64,000 nt of DNA, taken from positions 186,001 to 250,000 of the forward strand of contig NZ_BOMQ01000026.1 in NCBI RefSeq assembly GCF_016862275.1, written 5' to 3'. The notes under the pieces were generated by a model that had not been told where the DNA came from, made no database searches, and saw nothing but the letters and a program-made list of their open reading frames with translations. A program made the position numbers and the translations under genes. This document shows, in pieces, positions 8,761 to 16,453 of this stretch (its first letter is position 1; each line of letters begins with the position of its first letter). Source of the stretch: Actinoplanes nipponensis. GTDB lineage: Bacteria > Actinomycetota > Actinomycetes > Mycobacteriales > Micromonosporaceae.

Positions 8761-9848
8761 TAGCTGATCGAGGCCAGCAGCAGCCCGCCGGCGACGGTCA
8801 GCAGGAAGATGTCGAGCGTGTCGCCGTTGAAGTCGGGGATGCCGCCGATCACCTGGATCCACTCCAGCGCGAAGGGGTGCCACAGGAACAGCCCGTACGA
8901 CACGGTGCCCAGCCAGTGCGCGGTGCCGGAGCTGAACACCGCCTTGCTGCGGGTGTCCGGGCCGAAGGCGATCGGCAGCACCAGCAGCACGGCGAACGTG
9001 GCGTACAGCAGCATCTTGAGGCCGAACTCGACGGCGGTGGGCTCGGCCAGGTCGCGCGGCCCGGCGATCGGGGTGGTGGCGATGGCCAGCACCGCCGCCG
9101 CGGCCGCCCAGCAGGCCAGCGGCGCGCCGCCCAGGTCGTCCAGGAAGCGCCAGCGGGGTGCGTAGTCGTTGCGCAGCGACACGTGGATCGCGGCCAGCGC
9201 CATGCCGGAGCCGAACCAGAGCCCGTACGCCGGCAGCCACATCGTGTGCAGGCCCAGCGACAGCACGCCCAGGCCCATCAGCGACACCCACGTCCCGGTG
9301 ATCGCGGCGGCGCACCCGAGGATCAGCAGCGGGCGGCCGGCCCGCCGGCGGCGGCTCGCCAGGGCCAGCGCGAGCAGCGGCAGCACCAGGTAGAACGCGA
9401 CCTCGGTGGCCAGGCTCCAGGTCTGGCTGAGCCCGTCGCGCAGCTTGTTGTGCTGGTAGATCTGGGTCAGCGTGAGGTGCCGGGCCCAGTCCGCGCCGGT
9501 GACCGGCTCGTCGCGCGGCATTGCCAGCAGGCACACCACCACGGTCACCCAGTACGCCGGCAGGATCCGCATCGCCCGGCGCCAGAGGTAGCGCCCGGCC
9601 CCCGGCCGGGCGGTCGCGGTGGCCTGGGCGTGCGCGTACGGGCGGAACAGCAGGAAGCCGGAGAGCACGAAGAACACCGCGACGCCGACGTCGAGCCGGG
9701 CGAAGAAGCCCGCCCACGGGCCGGTGCCGGTGTTGACCCCGGTCGCGAATCCCACGTGGTGTCCGATCACCGCGAGGGCGCCGATGACGCGTACGGCGTC
9801 CAGCGCCGGGAGGCGATGCAGAGACCGTTGGGAAATCGACGCAGACAT
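8640..9848 (-). CDS. Acyltransferase 3 family membrane protein (OafA/YrhL-like)
   Basis: A 402-residue, ten-helix membrane acyltransferase. The start has the family signature LPALDAVRVIGALAVIGHH (the histidine is the expected catalytic residue), followed by FFVLSGFLLFRPYAH, the conserved R-x-x-R-I-L-P-A-Y-W turn (RRAMRILPAYWV) and a late YGLFLWHPF motif. Such proteins acylate (usually acetylate or succinylate) sugars of envelope polysaccharides at the membrane. In mycobacteria arabinan is succinylated, so modification of the glycan made by the neighbouring transferases is plausible, but the acyl group and acceptor are unknown. The C-terminus includes YYVVERPFQRL, which is normal for the family, so the 121-base overlap with aftD looks real and not a readthrough artefact. 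Confidence 0.85.
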   Translation of the reverse strand: MSASISQRSLHRLPALDAVRVIGALAVIGHHVGFATGVNTGTGPWAGFFARLDVGVAVFFVLSGFLLFRPYAHAQATATARPGAGRYLWRRAMRILPAYWVTVVVCLLAMPRDEPVTGADWARHLTLTQIYQHNKLRDGLSQTWSLATEVAFYLVLPLLALALASRRRRAGRPLLILGCAAAITGTWVSLMGLGVLSLGLHTMWLPAYGLWFGSGMALAAIHVSLRNDYAPRWRFLDDLGGAPLACWAAAAAVLAIATTPIAGPRDLAEPTAVEFGLKMLLYATFAVLLVLPIAFGPDTRSKAVFSSGTAHWLGTVSYGLFLWHPFALEWIQVIGGIPDFNGDTLDIFLLTVAGGLLLASISYYVVERPFQRLSHRWPRSPRPPRPSTTESQRPVAAASAAS

Positions 9849-9960
9849 AAACCGTCCTCAGGGTCGCGCAACTATGTAACCGGCGAGTAACCTGCGCCCA
9901 TTATTGGCGATCGGGCCCCTCCCGGGATACCGGCCGACCAAGTCTCGTTGGGGAGGATCT

Positions 9961-11016
9961 GTGAAGGCTCGCTGGGGTGCCGTGCTGTTCGGCATCGGTG
10001 TCTTCGTTGTGGTGATCGCGGCCGGATGTGCGTTCTACGTCGCACCCACCGTCGCGCGGCTGCCGTACGACTTGGCCATGTGCAAGCAAGGGGAGACCGA
10101 GGGTTGCCTGCGGCCCAGTGTCGCCAGGGCCGAGAACGCCCGGTTCCTGCAGACCAAGGGTGGCGACACCCCGGTCGTGGCGATTCAGACCGGCACGCTG
10201 GAGTCGGTGACGGAGGTGCAGCCCCGGCCGGACCTCACCGACAAGGAGATGACCGGCCCGCTCGAGGGCGACACGGTCGTCTGGGACGGCTACGGCACGG
10301 TCAAGTGGGTCGAGCAGAACTACATGGTGAGCCAGTACAAGGCGGAGCTCGCGATCGACCGCGACACCGCGGCGGCCGCCGACTGGAAGAAGCAGTACCT
10401 GCAGGACGCCGGCCCGCAGGGCGACTCGTCGGTGACGTTCGCCGGCCAGCTGTACAAGTTCCCGTTCGGCACGGGGAAGAAGACGTACCAGTACTTCGAC
10501 CGTGACCTGCGCAAGGCGCTGCCGATGCAGTTCCAGGACACCGAGGTCATCAAGGGCCTGGAGACCTACCGCTTCCAGCAGGTCATCCCCGAGACGCCGC
10601 TGAACTTCTCCGCCGAGCGGCTGTCGGGCCTGCTGAACGCGTTCGCCAAGGGCGCCACCAGCGGCCAGGTGACCTACAGCAACACCCGCACCATGTGGGT
10701 GGAGCCGGTCACCGGCACCCTGATCAAGGTGCAGGAGCAGCAGAAGAAGACGCTGACCCCGGACACGGGCACGCCGACCGCGCTGCTGGACGGCAACTTC
10801 GTCTACACCGACCAGACCATCACCAACAACGTGACCTCGGCCGGCGACACCAAGAGCCAGATCCTGCTGATCAGCCGGAACCTGCCGATCGGCCTGGCCG
10901 TTCTGGGCGCCCTGCTGCTCATCCTGGGCCTGTACCTGGTCACCGCCGGGCGGCGCTCGGCGGCCCGGCACCGCGCCGAGGAGATCAGCGACGCCGAGTC
11001 GGGCGTCTCGGCCTGA
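9961..11016 (+). CDS. DUF3068 / PorA-family envelope protein
   Basis: A 351-residue protein with an N-terminal membrane anchor (VLFGIGVFVVVIAAGCAFYVAPTV), a long extracytoplasmic beta-rich domain (for example GYGTVKWVEQNYM and FPFGTGKKTYQYFDRDL), a C-terminal helix (LPIGLAVLGALLLILGLYLV) and a short basic tail. This two-anchor layout and the sequence match DUF3068 ('porin PorA family') of actinobacteria, whose function is not established. GTG 9961 was chosen because GGGAGGA lies 4-10 bases upstream; an earlier in-frame start at 9904 lacks a site. Divergent from the acyltransferase, it completes the envelope cluster seen in many actinomycetes. Confidence 0.8.
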   Translation: MKARWGAVLFGIGVFVVVIAAGCAFYVAPTVARLPYDLAMCKQGETEGCLRPSVARAENARFLQTKGGDTPVVAIQTGTLESVTEVQPRPDLTDKEMTGPLEGDTVVWDGYGTVKWVEQNYMVSQYKAELAIDRDTAAAADWKKQYLQDAGPQGDSSVTFAGQLYKFPFGTGKKTYQYFDRDLRKALPMQFQDTEVIKGLETYRFQQVIPETPLNFSAERLSGLLNAFAKGATSGQVTYSNTRTMWVEPVTGTLIKVQEQQKKTLTPDTGTPTALLDGNFVYTDQTITNNVTSAGDTKSQILLISRNLPIGLAVLGALLLILGLYLVTAGRRSAARHRAEEISDAESGVSA

Positions 11017-11043
11017 CCGGCCACCCCAGCGCACGACCGCCGG

Positions 11044-11081
11044 ACGCGGCGAGGCAGGTCATCACGGCCGCCTCGCCGCGT
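11044..11081 (+). terminator. Hairpin terminator after the DUF3068 gene
   Basis: Perfect 12-base inverted repeat: ACGCGGCGAGGC at 11044-11055 and its complement at 11070-11081, with a 14-base loop, starting 28 bases after the stop codon. There is no run of T after it, as is common for actinomycete hairpin terminators. Confidence 0.6.
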
Positions 11082-11198
11082 TCGTCGTACCGGAAACATC
11101 CTAGGACGCTCTAGGCGGGGTGCGCCGGGCTATAGCCGGCCGCCTCCGGCGGCTGTTCCACCGGAACAAAAACCGGGTCGGGGGCTTAGGCTGGGACC

Positions 11199-11366
11199 AT
11201 GGAGCGCAGGGAGCGGGCCGAGCGCGGCCGCGAGGACTACCGCCGGCTGCCGCCGCGGGTCACCCCGGAGCAGATGATCCCGTTGCAGCCGGTGCTGCAC
11301 CTGCTGCAGGACCCGCGCGAGGGCTCCGACGACCAGTGGCACATCCGCATGGGCTGGGCCGGCTGA
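11199..11366 (+). CDS. Small hypothetical protein upstream of NAD kinase
   Basis: A 55-residue reading frame beginning MERRERAERGREDYRRLPPR and ending HIRMGWAG. It is strongly charged at the N-terminus (alternating Arg/Glu) and has no signal peptide or membrane segment. Third codon positions are mostly G/C, as in the neighbours. Its stop lies four bases before a GTG that may start the NAD kinase, suggesting co-transcription or translational coupling. I do not recognise the family. No strong ribosome-binding site is visible before the ATG, so it may instead be a chance open frame in a leader. Confidence 0.5.
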   Translation: MERRERAERGREDYRRLPPRVTPEQMIPLQPVLHLLQDPREGSDDQWHIRMGWAG

Positions 11367-11370
11367 CCGA

Positions 11371-12405
11371 GTGTCTGCTGACCGGCGGGAAGGTCGCAGC
11401 CGCGGTGGTCAGGTGAGCCTCCACCAGCAGCCGCGGGCCGGTGTACGTCACACGTTGGGCCTGGTCGTGCATCCGAACAAACCGGTCGGTGACTCGATCG
11501 CGACCATCGTGGGCTGGACGACGGCCCACGACGTTCGGTTGGTGGCCCGCGCACAGGACCGTGAGCGGATCGGCGCGATCCTGGACCGCAGCACGGACCC
11601 GGACAGCGGCCCCGGCGGTGTGGACGTCGTCGGCGATCCCGCATTCGTGGCCGCGGTCGACGGGGTGATCGCGCTCGGTGGTGACGGCACCATGCTCGGC
11701 GCGATGCGGCTGATGACCGGGCGCGCCGTGCCGGTGCTCGGCGTCAACCACGGCAACCTGGGCTTCCTGGTGGAAGTCTCGCCGCCGGATCTGGAGGCGG
11801 CGCTGGCGCACCTGGTCGCCGGTGACTTCACCGTCGAGGCCAGGAGCTGCCTGGTCGCCGACACCCCGGGCACGCCGCTGGCGACCCGGTACGGCTTCAA
11901 CGACGTGGTCCTGGCCCGCATGGGCCGCACCGGTGCGGTCTCGGTCGACCTGACCGTCAACGGCCAGCGGTACGGCTACTACAAGTGCGACGCCCTGGTC
12001 GTGTCCACGTCGAGTGGCTCGACCGCGTACAACTACGCCGCCGGCGGGCCGGTCCTGTCACCCTCGGCGGCGGCGATCGTCGTGACGCCGGTGGCGCCGA
12101 TGGCCGGCATCGGACGGTCCGTGGTCCTGGGCGCCGGCGACCGGATCGGCCTGCACGTCGCCGGGGACAGCACCCGGGTCGCGGTGGACATCGACGGCAC
12201 CGCAGCCGCCGAGCTCACGCCCGGGGAAACCCTGACGGCGGTGTTGCGCGAGGACGCGGCCCAGGTGGTGCGCTTGGCGGCCGGGACGCACGGCGATCGC
12301 AGCCGGGTCAAGCTGAGCCTGTTGGACCTGCCGCTACGCCGCGACCAGCTCCTCGACCTCATTCCGGAGGAGATCCGCCGTCGCATCACCGGCGCCGACG
12401 GCTGA
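11371..12405 (+). CDS. NAD kinase (ATP-NAD kinase family)
   Basis: Phosphorylates NAD to NADP using ATP or polyphosphate, in the cytoplasm. Family motifs are clear: GGDGTML at about residue 103 (phosphate-donor binding and catalytic Asp), GVNHGNLGFL, FNDVV, and STSSGSTAYNYAAGGP (the T-A-Y segment binding NAD), followed by a C-terminal beta domain. Length is 344 residues from GTG 11371, about 290-330 being usual, so the true start may be GTG 11413 or 11443, where similarity begins; no start has a strong ribosome-binding site. It is not next to tlyA or recN, the usual place of the housekeeping actinobacterial gene, so it may be a second NAD kinase. That last point is inference. Confidence 0.88.
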   Translation: MSADRREGRSRGGQVSLHQQPRAGVRHTLGLVVHPNKPVGDSIATIVGWTTAHDVRLVARAQDRERIGAILDRSTDPDSGPGGVDVVGDPAFVAAVDGVIALGGDGTMLGAMRLMTGRAVPVLGVNHGNLGFLVEVSPPDLEAALAHLVAGDFTVEARSCLVADTPGTPLATRYGFNDVVLARMGRTGAVSVDLTVNGQRYGYYKCDALVVSTSSGSTAYNYAAGGPVLSPSAAAIVVTPVAPMAGIGRSVVLGAGDRIGLHVAGDSTRVAVDIDGTAAAELTPGETLTAVLREDAAQVVRLAAGTHGDRSRVKLSLLDLPLRRDQLLDLIPEEIRRRITGADG

Positions 12406-12815
12406 ATACCCATCGGCACAGCGGCGCCGGACCGGCAGGCAGCCGGCGACCGGGCGGCGGCAGTTCCTCCGTCGCGCTGCGGAACCCGCAACAGCAGCAG
12501 GCGTGTGTCGGTGCGGGCGGTGAAGGCCTCACCACCGACGCGTCTTGGAGAGGGATGTCCGCAAGGACTCGGGCAGCCCTGACCGGCGGGTGCCGACACG
12601 ACGCGGGGACTCGCGTGGCGCGCTTGGGCGTTGTGTCGGCCCGTCCATGGAGGTGTCGGAACTGCTCGCCTCGTCGCGAAATCGGCCTCCGCGTCATCGG
12701 TGGAGGGGAATTCGCGTACCGGGGCGCTGCCGTGGGCCCGGTTGGGGGCCGGGGTCACGGCGTGCACCGGGTTGGCGCGGCGGACTACGTCGCCGCGCGC
12801 CTGCCGGTGTGGCGG
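12406..12815. other. 410-base gap with no recognisable gene
   Basis: Between the convergent NAD kinase and methyltransferase genes. Open frames on both strands translate to Arg/Pro-rich sequence without family features, and no convincing hairpin or RNA motif was found. It could be decayed coding sequence. Confidence 0.5.
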
Positions 12816-13535
12816 TCAGTGCCGTGGTAGGTCGGCGCGGACGCACAGCGTGCGGTAGGGCATCGGGAAGGTGTCGCGGCCGGCCAGGTCCGGGTGGGTC
12901 GCGACCAGGTCACGGACGCCGGACAGGACGGCCGCGCGCTCGTGCTCGCCGAGCAGGATGACGTAGCTGCGGGAGGCGACCAGGTCGAGCAGCCGGTCCA
13001 GGCCGATCTCGTGGGTCCAGGCGAACTCGCGGGTCTCCGCGGGTCCGAACGGCGGGCCGAGTTCGGCCGGCCGGTCCGCCTCGGGGGAGTGGATGATCTC
13101 GCCGAGGCGGCGGACCCAGTCGGCGCGTTCGTCGCGCAGGTTCCAGATCAGGCCGAGGCGGCCGCCGGGGGCCAGCACCCGGGCGATCTCGGGGACGGCG
13201 CGGGCGGGGTCGACCCAGTGCCAGGCCTGGGCGCAGAGCACGGCGTCGGCGCTGTGGTCGGGCAGGGGGAGGGCTTCGGCGGTGCCGGCCCGGACCGGTA
13301 CGCCGGGCAGGACCCGGCCGAGTTCGGCGCGCATCCCGTCGGAGGGTTCGACGGCGGTCACGGTCAGGCCGCGTTCGTGCAGGTGGCGGGTGAGTTTGCC
13401 GGTGCCCGCGCCGACGTCGACGACGTGGGTGGCGCCGGCCGGCAGCAGCCAGTCCAGCGCGGCGTCGGGGTAGGGCGGGCGGCCGCGCTCGTAGGCGGCG
13501 GCGACGGGTCCGAAGGACAGCGCATGCTCACTCAT
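12816..13535 (-). CDS. Class I SAM-dependent methyltransferase
   Basis: A 239-residue cytosolic methyltransferase of the UbiE/Methyltransf_11 type. Motif I is VVDVGAGTGKLTRHL (SAM-binding glycine loop), followed by the acidic VEPS after the second strand, and the post-motif region contains AEALPLPDHSADAVLCAQAWHWVDP and then IARVLAPGGRLGLIW. The HWVD signature is typical of the subgroup widespread in actinomycetes and usually acting on small molecules; the substrate cannot be read from the sequence. It stands alone, facing away from the CsbD gene. Confidence 0.85.
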   Translation of the reverse strand: MSEHALSFGPVAAAYERGRPPYPDAALDWLLPAGATHVVDVGAGTGKLTRHLHERGLTVTAVEPSDGMRAELGRVLPGVPVRAGTAEALPLPDHSADAVLCAQAWHWVDPARAVPEIARVLAPGGRLGLIWNLRDERADWVRRLGEIIHSPEADRPAELGPPFGPAETREFAWTHEIGLDRLLDLVASRSYVILLGEHERAAVLSGVRDLVATHPDLAGRDTFPMPYRTLCVRADLPRH

Positions 13536-13580
13536 CCAAGGATCCTAGGATGCTCTACGGGCAGTGCGCCAGCGCACCAC

Positions 13581-13606
13581 GTTTCAGAATCGCGCCCTTC
13601 GGGCAC
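13581..13606 (+). promoter_or_regulatory. Candidate stress-sigma (SigB/SigF-type) promoter for csbD
   Basis: GTTT at 13581-13584 and GGGCAC at 13601-13606, separated by 16 bases, match the GTTT-N14-17-GGGTA-like consensus of actinobacterial general-stress sigma factors. It lies about 48 bases upstream of the CsbD start, and CsbD proteins are classic stress-regulon members. Confidence 0.5.
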
Positions 13607-13653
13607 CGTTTCCCCGACAAGAACCATCAAGTTCGGGTCTGGAGAGGTTGACG

Positions 13654-13845
13654 ATGAGCTTCACTGACAAGGTCAAGAACAAGGCCGAAGAACTGACCGG
13701 CAAGGCGAAGCAGGGCATCGGCGACGCGACCGACAACGAGCGGCTTGTCGCCGAGGGTCAGGCGCAGGAGACCTCCGCGCACGCGAAGCAGGCCGGCGAG
13801 CACGTCAAGGACGCGGGCAAGGACGTCCGCGACGCCTTCAGCTGA
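13654..13845 (+). CDS. CsbD-family stress protein
   Basis: A 63-residue, highly charged protein: MSFTDKVKNKAEELTGKAKQ at the N-terminus, then a central NERLVAEGQAQE segment, which is the CsbD family core. These small hydrophilic proteins accumulate in general stress; their biochemical role is unknown. A good ribosome-binding site (GGAGAGG, 13641-13647) decides the start. A stress-sigma-like promoter lies upstream and a strong hairpin terminator follows, so it is probably a single-gene transcript. Confidence 0.9.
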   Translation: MSFTDKVKNKAEELTGKAKQGIGDATDNERLVAEGQAQETSAHAKQAGEHVKDAGKDVRDAFS

Positions 13846-13862
13846 GCCGTCGCGCACAGAGC

Positions 13863-13896
13863 AACGCCCCCGGGACGACGGTCCCGGGGGCGTTTT
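13863..13896. terminator. Strong bidirectional terminator between csbD and kamA
   Basis: Perfect 14-base inverted repeat (AACGCCCCCGGGAC at 13863-13876, complement at 13881-13894) with a 4-base loop, followed by TTC on the plus strand; the left arm supplies AA on the other side. It sits between two convergent genes. Confidence 0.85.
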
Positions 13897-13902
13897 CGCT
13901 GG

Positions 13903-15279
13903 TCAGGCGGTGGTCTGCTGCTTGCGCCACCAGTCCTGGCCGGACTCGGGCAGCGTGTCGATCGGGTCGTAGTAGGCGTAGAGCTTGCTCAGCGCCTCGT
14001 CGTCGGTGGCCTCGATCGACGTGCGGTAGTTCTTGGTCCAGTAGGAGATGCCGTGCTCGCGGTCGTAGTCGGTGAGCATGTGGACCCAGCGCTTGCCGAC
14101 GAACGGGACGTCGCAGACGATCCGCGGGGTGGCGTAGCCGGGCAGGTAGCCCATCATGTCGTGCTGGAGCTGCTGGGCGTACCAGACCGGGACGCGCCAG
14201 TGCTCGGCGTTGGGAATCATGTCGCACATGTAGAAGTAGTACGGCAGGATGCCGGCCTCGCCCTGCAGCCCGAAGCAGAGGTCGAGCAGGTCGGCGGTGG
14301 TGGCGTTGACGCCGCGCATGAGCACGCCCTGGTTGCGGACGTCGCGGACGCCGACCTCGAGCAGCATGCGGGCGGCCCGGGCGACCAGCGGGGTCAGTGA
14401 GTTGACGTGGTTGACGTGGGTGTGCACGGCGAGGTTGACGCCGCGGCGTTCGGCGGTGACGGCGACGCGGTGCAGTCCCTCGACGACGTCGCCCTGCAGC
14501 CAGTGCTGGGGCAGGCCGGCGAGGGCCTTGGTGGCCAGCCGGATGTCGCGGACGGTGGGGACCGAGAGCAGACCCATGAGGTAGGTCTCGAGCTGCTTCC
14601 ACGGCACGTTGGCCACGTCGCCGCCGGAGACGACCACGTCGCGGACGCCGGGGTGGGCCTTGAGGTAGGCCAGGTGGGCGTCGTACCGGTCGACCGGTTT
14701 GAGGGTGAGTTTGAGCTTGTCGACGGTGGGGGTGCTGTTGCCGACGAGGTCCATGCGGGTGCAGTGGCCGCAGTACTGGGGGCAGGTGCTGAGCAGCTCG
14801 GCGAGGACCTTGGTGGGGTAGCGGTGGGTGAGGCCCTCGGCGACCCACATGTCGTGTTCGTGCAGGGAGTCGCGGGTGGCGTGGGGGTGGGAGGGCCAGT
14901 CGAGGTGGCGGTCGGTGGCGACCGGGATCATGTAGCGGCGGATCGGGTCGGCGTAGAACGACTCCGTGTCGGGGGTGCGGTCGGGCACCATGGTGTTGAG
15001 CATCTGGGGCGGCACCAGCATGGACATGGTGGCCAGGCGCTGCATGTCGGTTTCGAGGTCGGCGTAGAAGCGTTCGTCGAGCAGGTCGCCCATGAGCGCG
15101 CGGAGTTGTTTGACGTTCTTGACGCAGTTGACGCGTTGCCACTGGGCGGATTCCCACTGGGCGGTGGTGACGTCGCGCCAGCCGGGGAAGCGGGTCCAGT
15201 CGGGTTCGGTCAGGGGGCGCCGCTGGTAGTTGTAGGGCTGCCCGGCCGCGGTGGCCGCGTCGTTCTTGAGCTCGGTCAA
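13903..15279 (-). CDS. kamA: Lysine 2,3-aminomutase (radical SAM, PLP)
   Basis: Converts L-lysine to L-beta-lysine, first step of the aminomutase route of lysine breakdown. 458 residues. The radical-SAM cluster motif CxxxCxxC is CPQYCGHC (C166, C170, C173), followed by VVSGGD. The two aspartates that bind lysine in the clostridial enzyme (D293 and D330, 37 apart) have equivalents D353 (YMCDMIP) and D390 (VCDVPF), also 37 apart, supporting lysine specificity. The PLP-lysine segment is unusual: the PGGGGK of clostridial enzymes is replaced by PFVGK (K396), one residue shorter. Divergent from kdd and the rest of the pathway genes. Its 3' end abuts a shared terminator. Confidence 0.88.
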   Translation of the reverse strand: MTELKNDAATAAGQPYNYQRRPLTEPDWTRFPGWRDVTTAQWESAQWQRVNCVKNVKQLRALMGDLLDERFYADLETDMQRLATMSMLVPPQMLNTMVPDRTPDTESFYADPIRRYMIPVATDRHLDWPSHPHATRDSLHEHDMWVAEGLTHRYPTKVLAELLSTCPQYCGHCTRMDLVGNSTPTVDKLKLTLKPVDRYDAHLAYLKAHPGVRDVVVSGGDVANVPWKQLETYLMGLLSVPTVRDIRLATKALAGLPQHWLQGDVVEGLHRVAVTAERRGVNLAVHTHVNHVNSLTPLVARAARMLLEVGVRDVRNQGVLMRGVNATTADLLDLCFGLQGEAGILPYYFYMCDMIPNAEHWRVPVWYAQQLQHDMMGYLPGYATPRIVCDVPFVGKRWVHMLTDYDREHGISYWTKNYRTSIEATDDEALSKLYAYYDPIDTLPESGQDWWRKQQTTA

Positions 15280-15303
15280 CGGGACTCCTGGGGTCGGGGA
15301 GCG

Positions 15304-15318
15304 ATCGTGATCGACGAT
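15304..15318. promoter_or_regulatory. Possible operator between kamA and kdd
   Basis: ATCGT-GATCG-ACGAT, two perfect 5-base arms around a 5-base centre, lies in the 131-base divergent intergenic region. It could bind a regulator of both arms of the lysine locus. The arms are short, so chance is not excluded. Confidence 0.25.
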
Positions 15319-15410
15319 ACTGGAGAATCTGCGGTCTAGTAACCGTGGGTCCGGAGGATTTACGGTGTGGTCGGCCTGACGACAGTCTGTTTCTTGTGAG
15401 GGTGGTGGGC

Positions 15411-16448
15411 ATGACGTTCCCGGTGGGGCTGTCGCGGGTGCTGGAGCCGGTCGGTGTGCTGCCGCAGGCGGCGTGGCGGCTGGATGCGCGCCCGCAGCTG
15501 GGTCCGGACGAGGTGCGGATCCGCCTGGAGCGGCTGAACCTGGACGCGGCGAGCTTCCGGCAGTTGTCGGGCAAGCACGGCGGGGACGGCGCGGCGGTGC
15601 GGGCCGAGGTGCTGGAGATCATCGGTACGCGGGGCAAGATGCACAACCCGGTGACGGGTTCGGGCGGCATGCTGATCGGGGTCGTGGACGAGGTGGGGCC
15701 GGAGTCGCCGCTGCCGGTGAAGGTGGGTGACCGGGTCGCCACGCTGGTGTCGCTGACCCTGACCCCGCTGGCGGTGAGCGACGGGCTGGCCGGCTGGGAC
15801 GGCGCCGGCGAGCAGGTGCCGGCGGCCGGGCACGCGATTCTGTTCGGCCGGTCGGTGGTGGCGGTGCTGCCGGAGGATCTGGCGCCGGAGCTGGCTCTGG
15901 CGGTGTTCGACGTGTGCGGGGCGCCGGCGTTGACCGACCGGGTGGTGCGGGGGCATGCGGCGGCGGGCCCGGTGTCGGTGGCGGTGTTCGGCGGTGCGGG
16001 CAAGAGCGGGTCGCTGGCGTTGACGGCGGCGCGGCTGGCCGGGGCCCGTACGGTCGGGGTGGTCGTGTCGGAGGCGGAGCGGGAGACGCTGCGGTCGGCC
16101 GGGCTGGCCGATCACGTGGCGGTGGCCGATGCGCGGGATCCGATCGCGGTGTCGTCGGCGGTGGTGGCGGCGCTGGGTGAGCCGGCGACGGTGACGGTGG
16201 TGTGCGTGGACGTGCCGGGGTGTGAGCACGGGGCGATCCTGGCGACGGCGGCGGGCGGCACGGTGGTGTTCTTCTCGATGGCGACGAGTTTCCCGGCGGC
16301 GGCGCTGGGCGCGGAGGGCCTGGCGGCGGACGTGACGATGCTGATCGGCAACGGGTATGTGCCGGGGCATGCGGCGTTCGCGCTGGATGTGGTGCGGCGC
16401 ACTCCGGCCGTGCGGGCTCTGTTCGAGGCGCGGATCGCGGCACACTGA
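15411..16448 (+). CDS. kdd: L-erythro-3,5-diaminohexanoate dehydrogenase
   Basis: Oxidative deamination of 3,5-diaminohexanoate to 5-amino-3-oxohexanoate with NAD(P), the step after lysine 5,6-aminomutase. The 345-residue protein has a zinc-less MDR-like layout: N-terminal catalytic half (GLSRVLEPVGVLPQAAWRLD; LNLDAASFRQL; GTRGKMHNPVTGSGGM) and a Rossmann half with VFGGAGKSGSLALTAARL as nucleotide-binding loop. These segments are characteristic of Kdd rather than generic alcohol dehydrogenases. ATG 15411 follows GAGGGTGG. It is the first gene of the plus-strand lysine operon; only five bases separate it from the amidohydrolase. Confidence 0.85.
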   Translation: MTFPVGLSRVLEPVGVLPQAAWRLDARPQLGPDEVRIRLERLNLDAASFRQLSGKHGGDGAAVRAEVLEIIGTRGKMHNPVTGSGGMLIGVVDEVGPESPLPVKVGDRVATLVSLTLTPLAVSDGLAGWDGAGEQVPAAGHAILFGRSVVAVLPEDLAPELALAVFDVCGAPALTDRVVRGHAAAGPVSVAVFGGAGKSGSLALTAARLAGARTVGVVVSEAERETLRSAGLADHVAVADARDPIAVSSAVVAALGEPATVTVVCVDVPGCEHGAILATAAGGTVVFFSMATSFPAAALGAEGLAADVTMLIGNGYVPGHAAFALDVVRRTPAVRALFEARIAAH

Positions 16449-16453
16449 CACTC

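Noticed and set aside
12033..12767. Minus-strand open frame between NAD kinase and methyltransferase
   Set aside because: Runs antisense into NAD kinase, Pro/Arg-rich and without family features; the gap was left without a gene.
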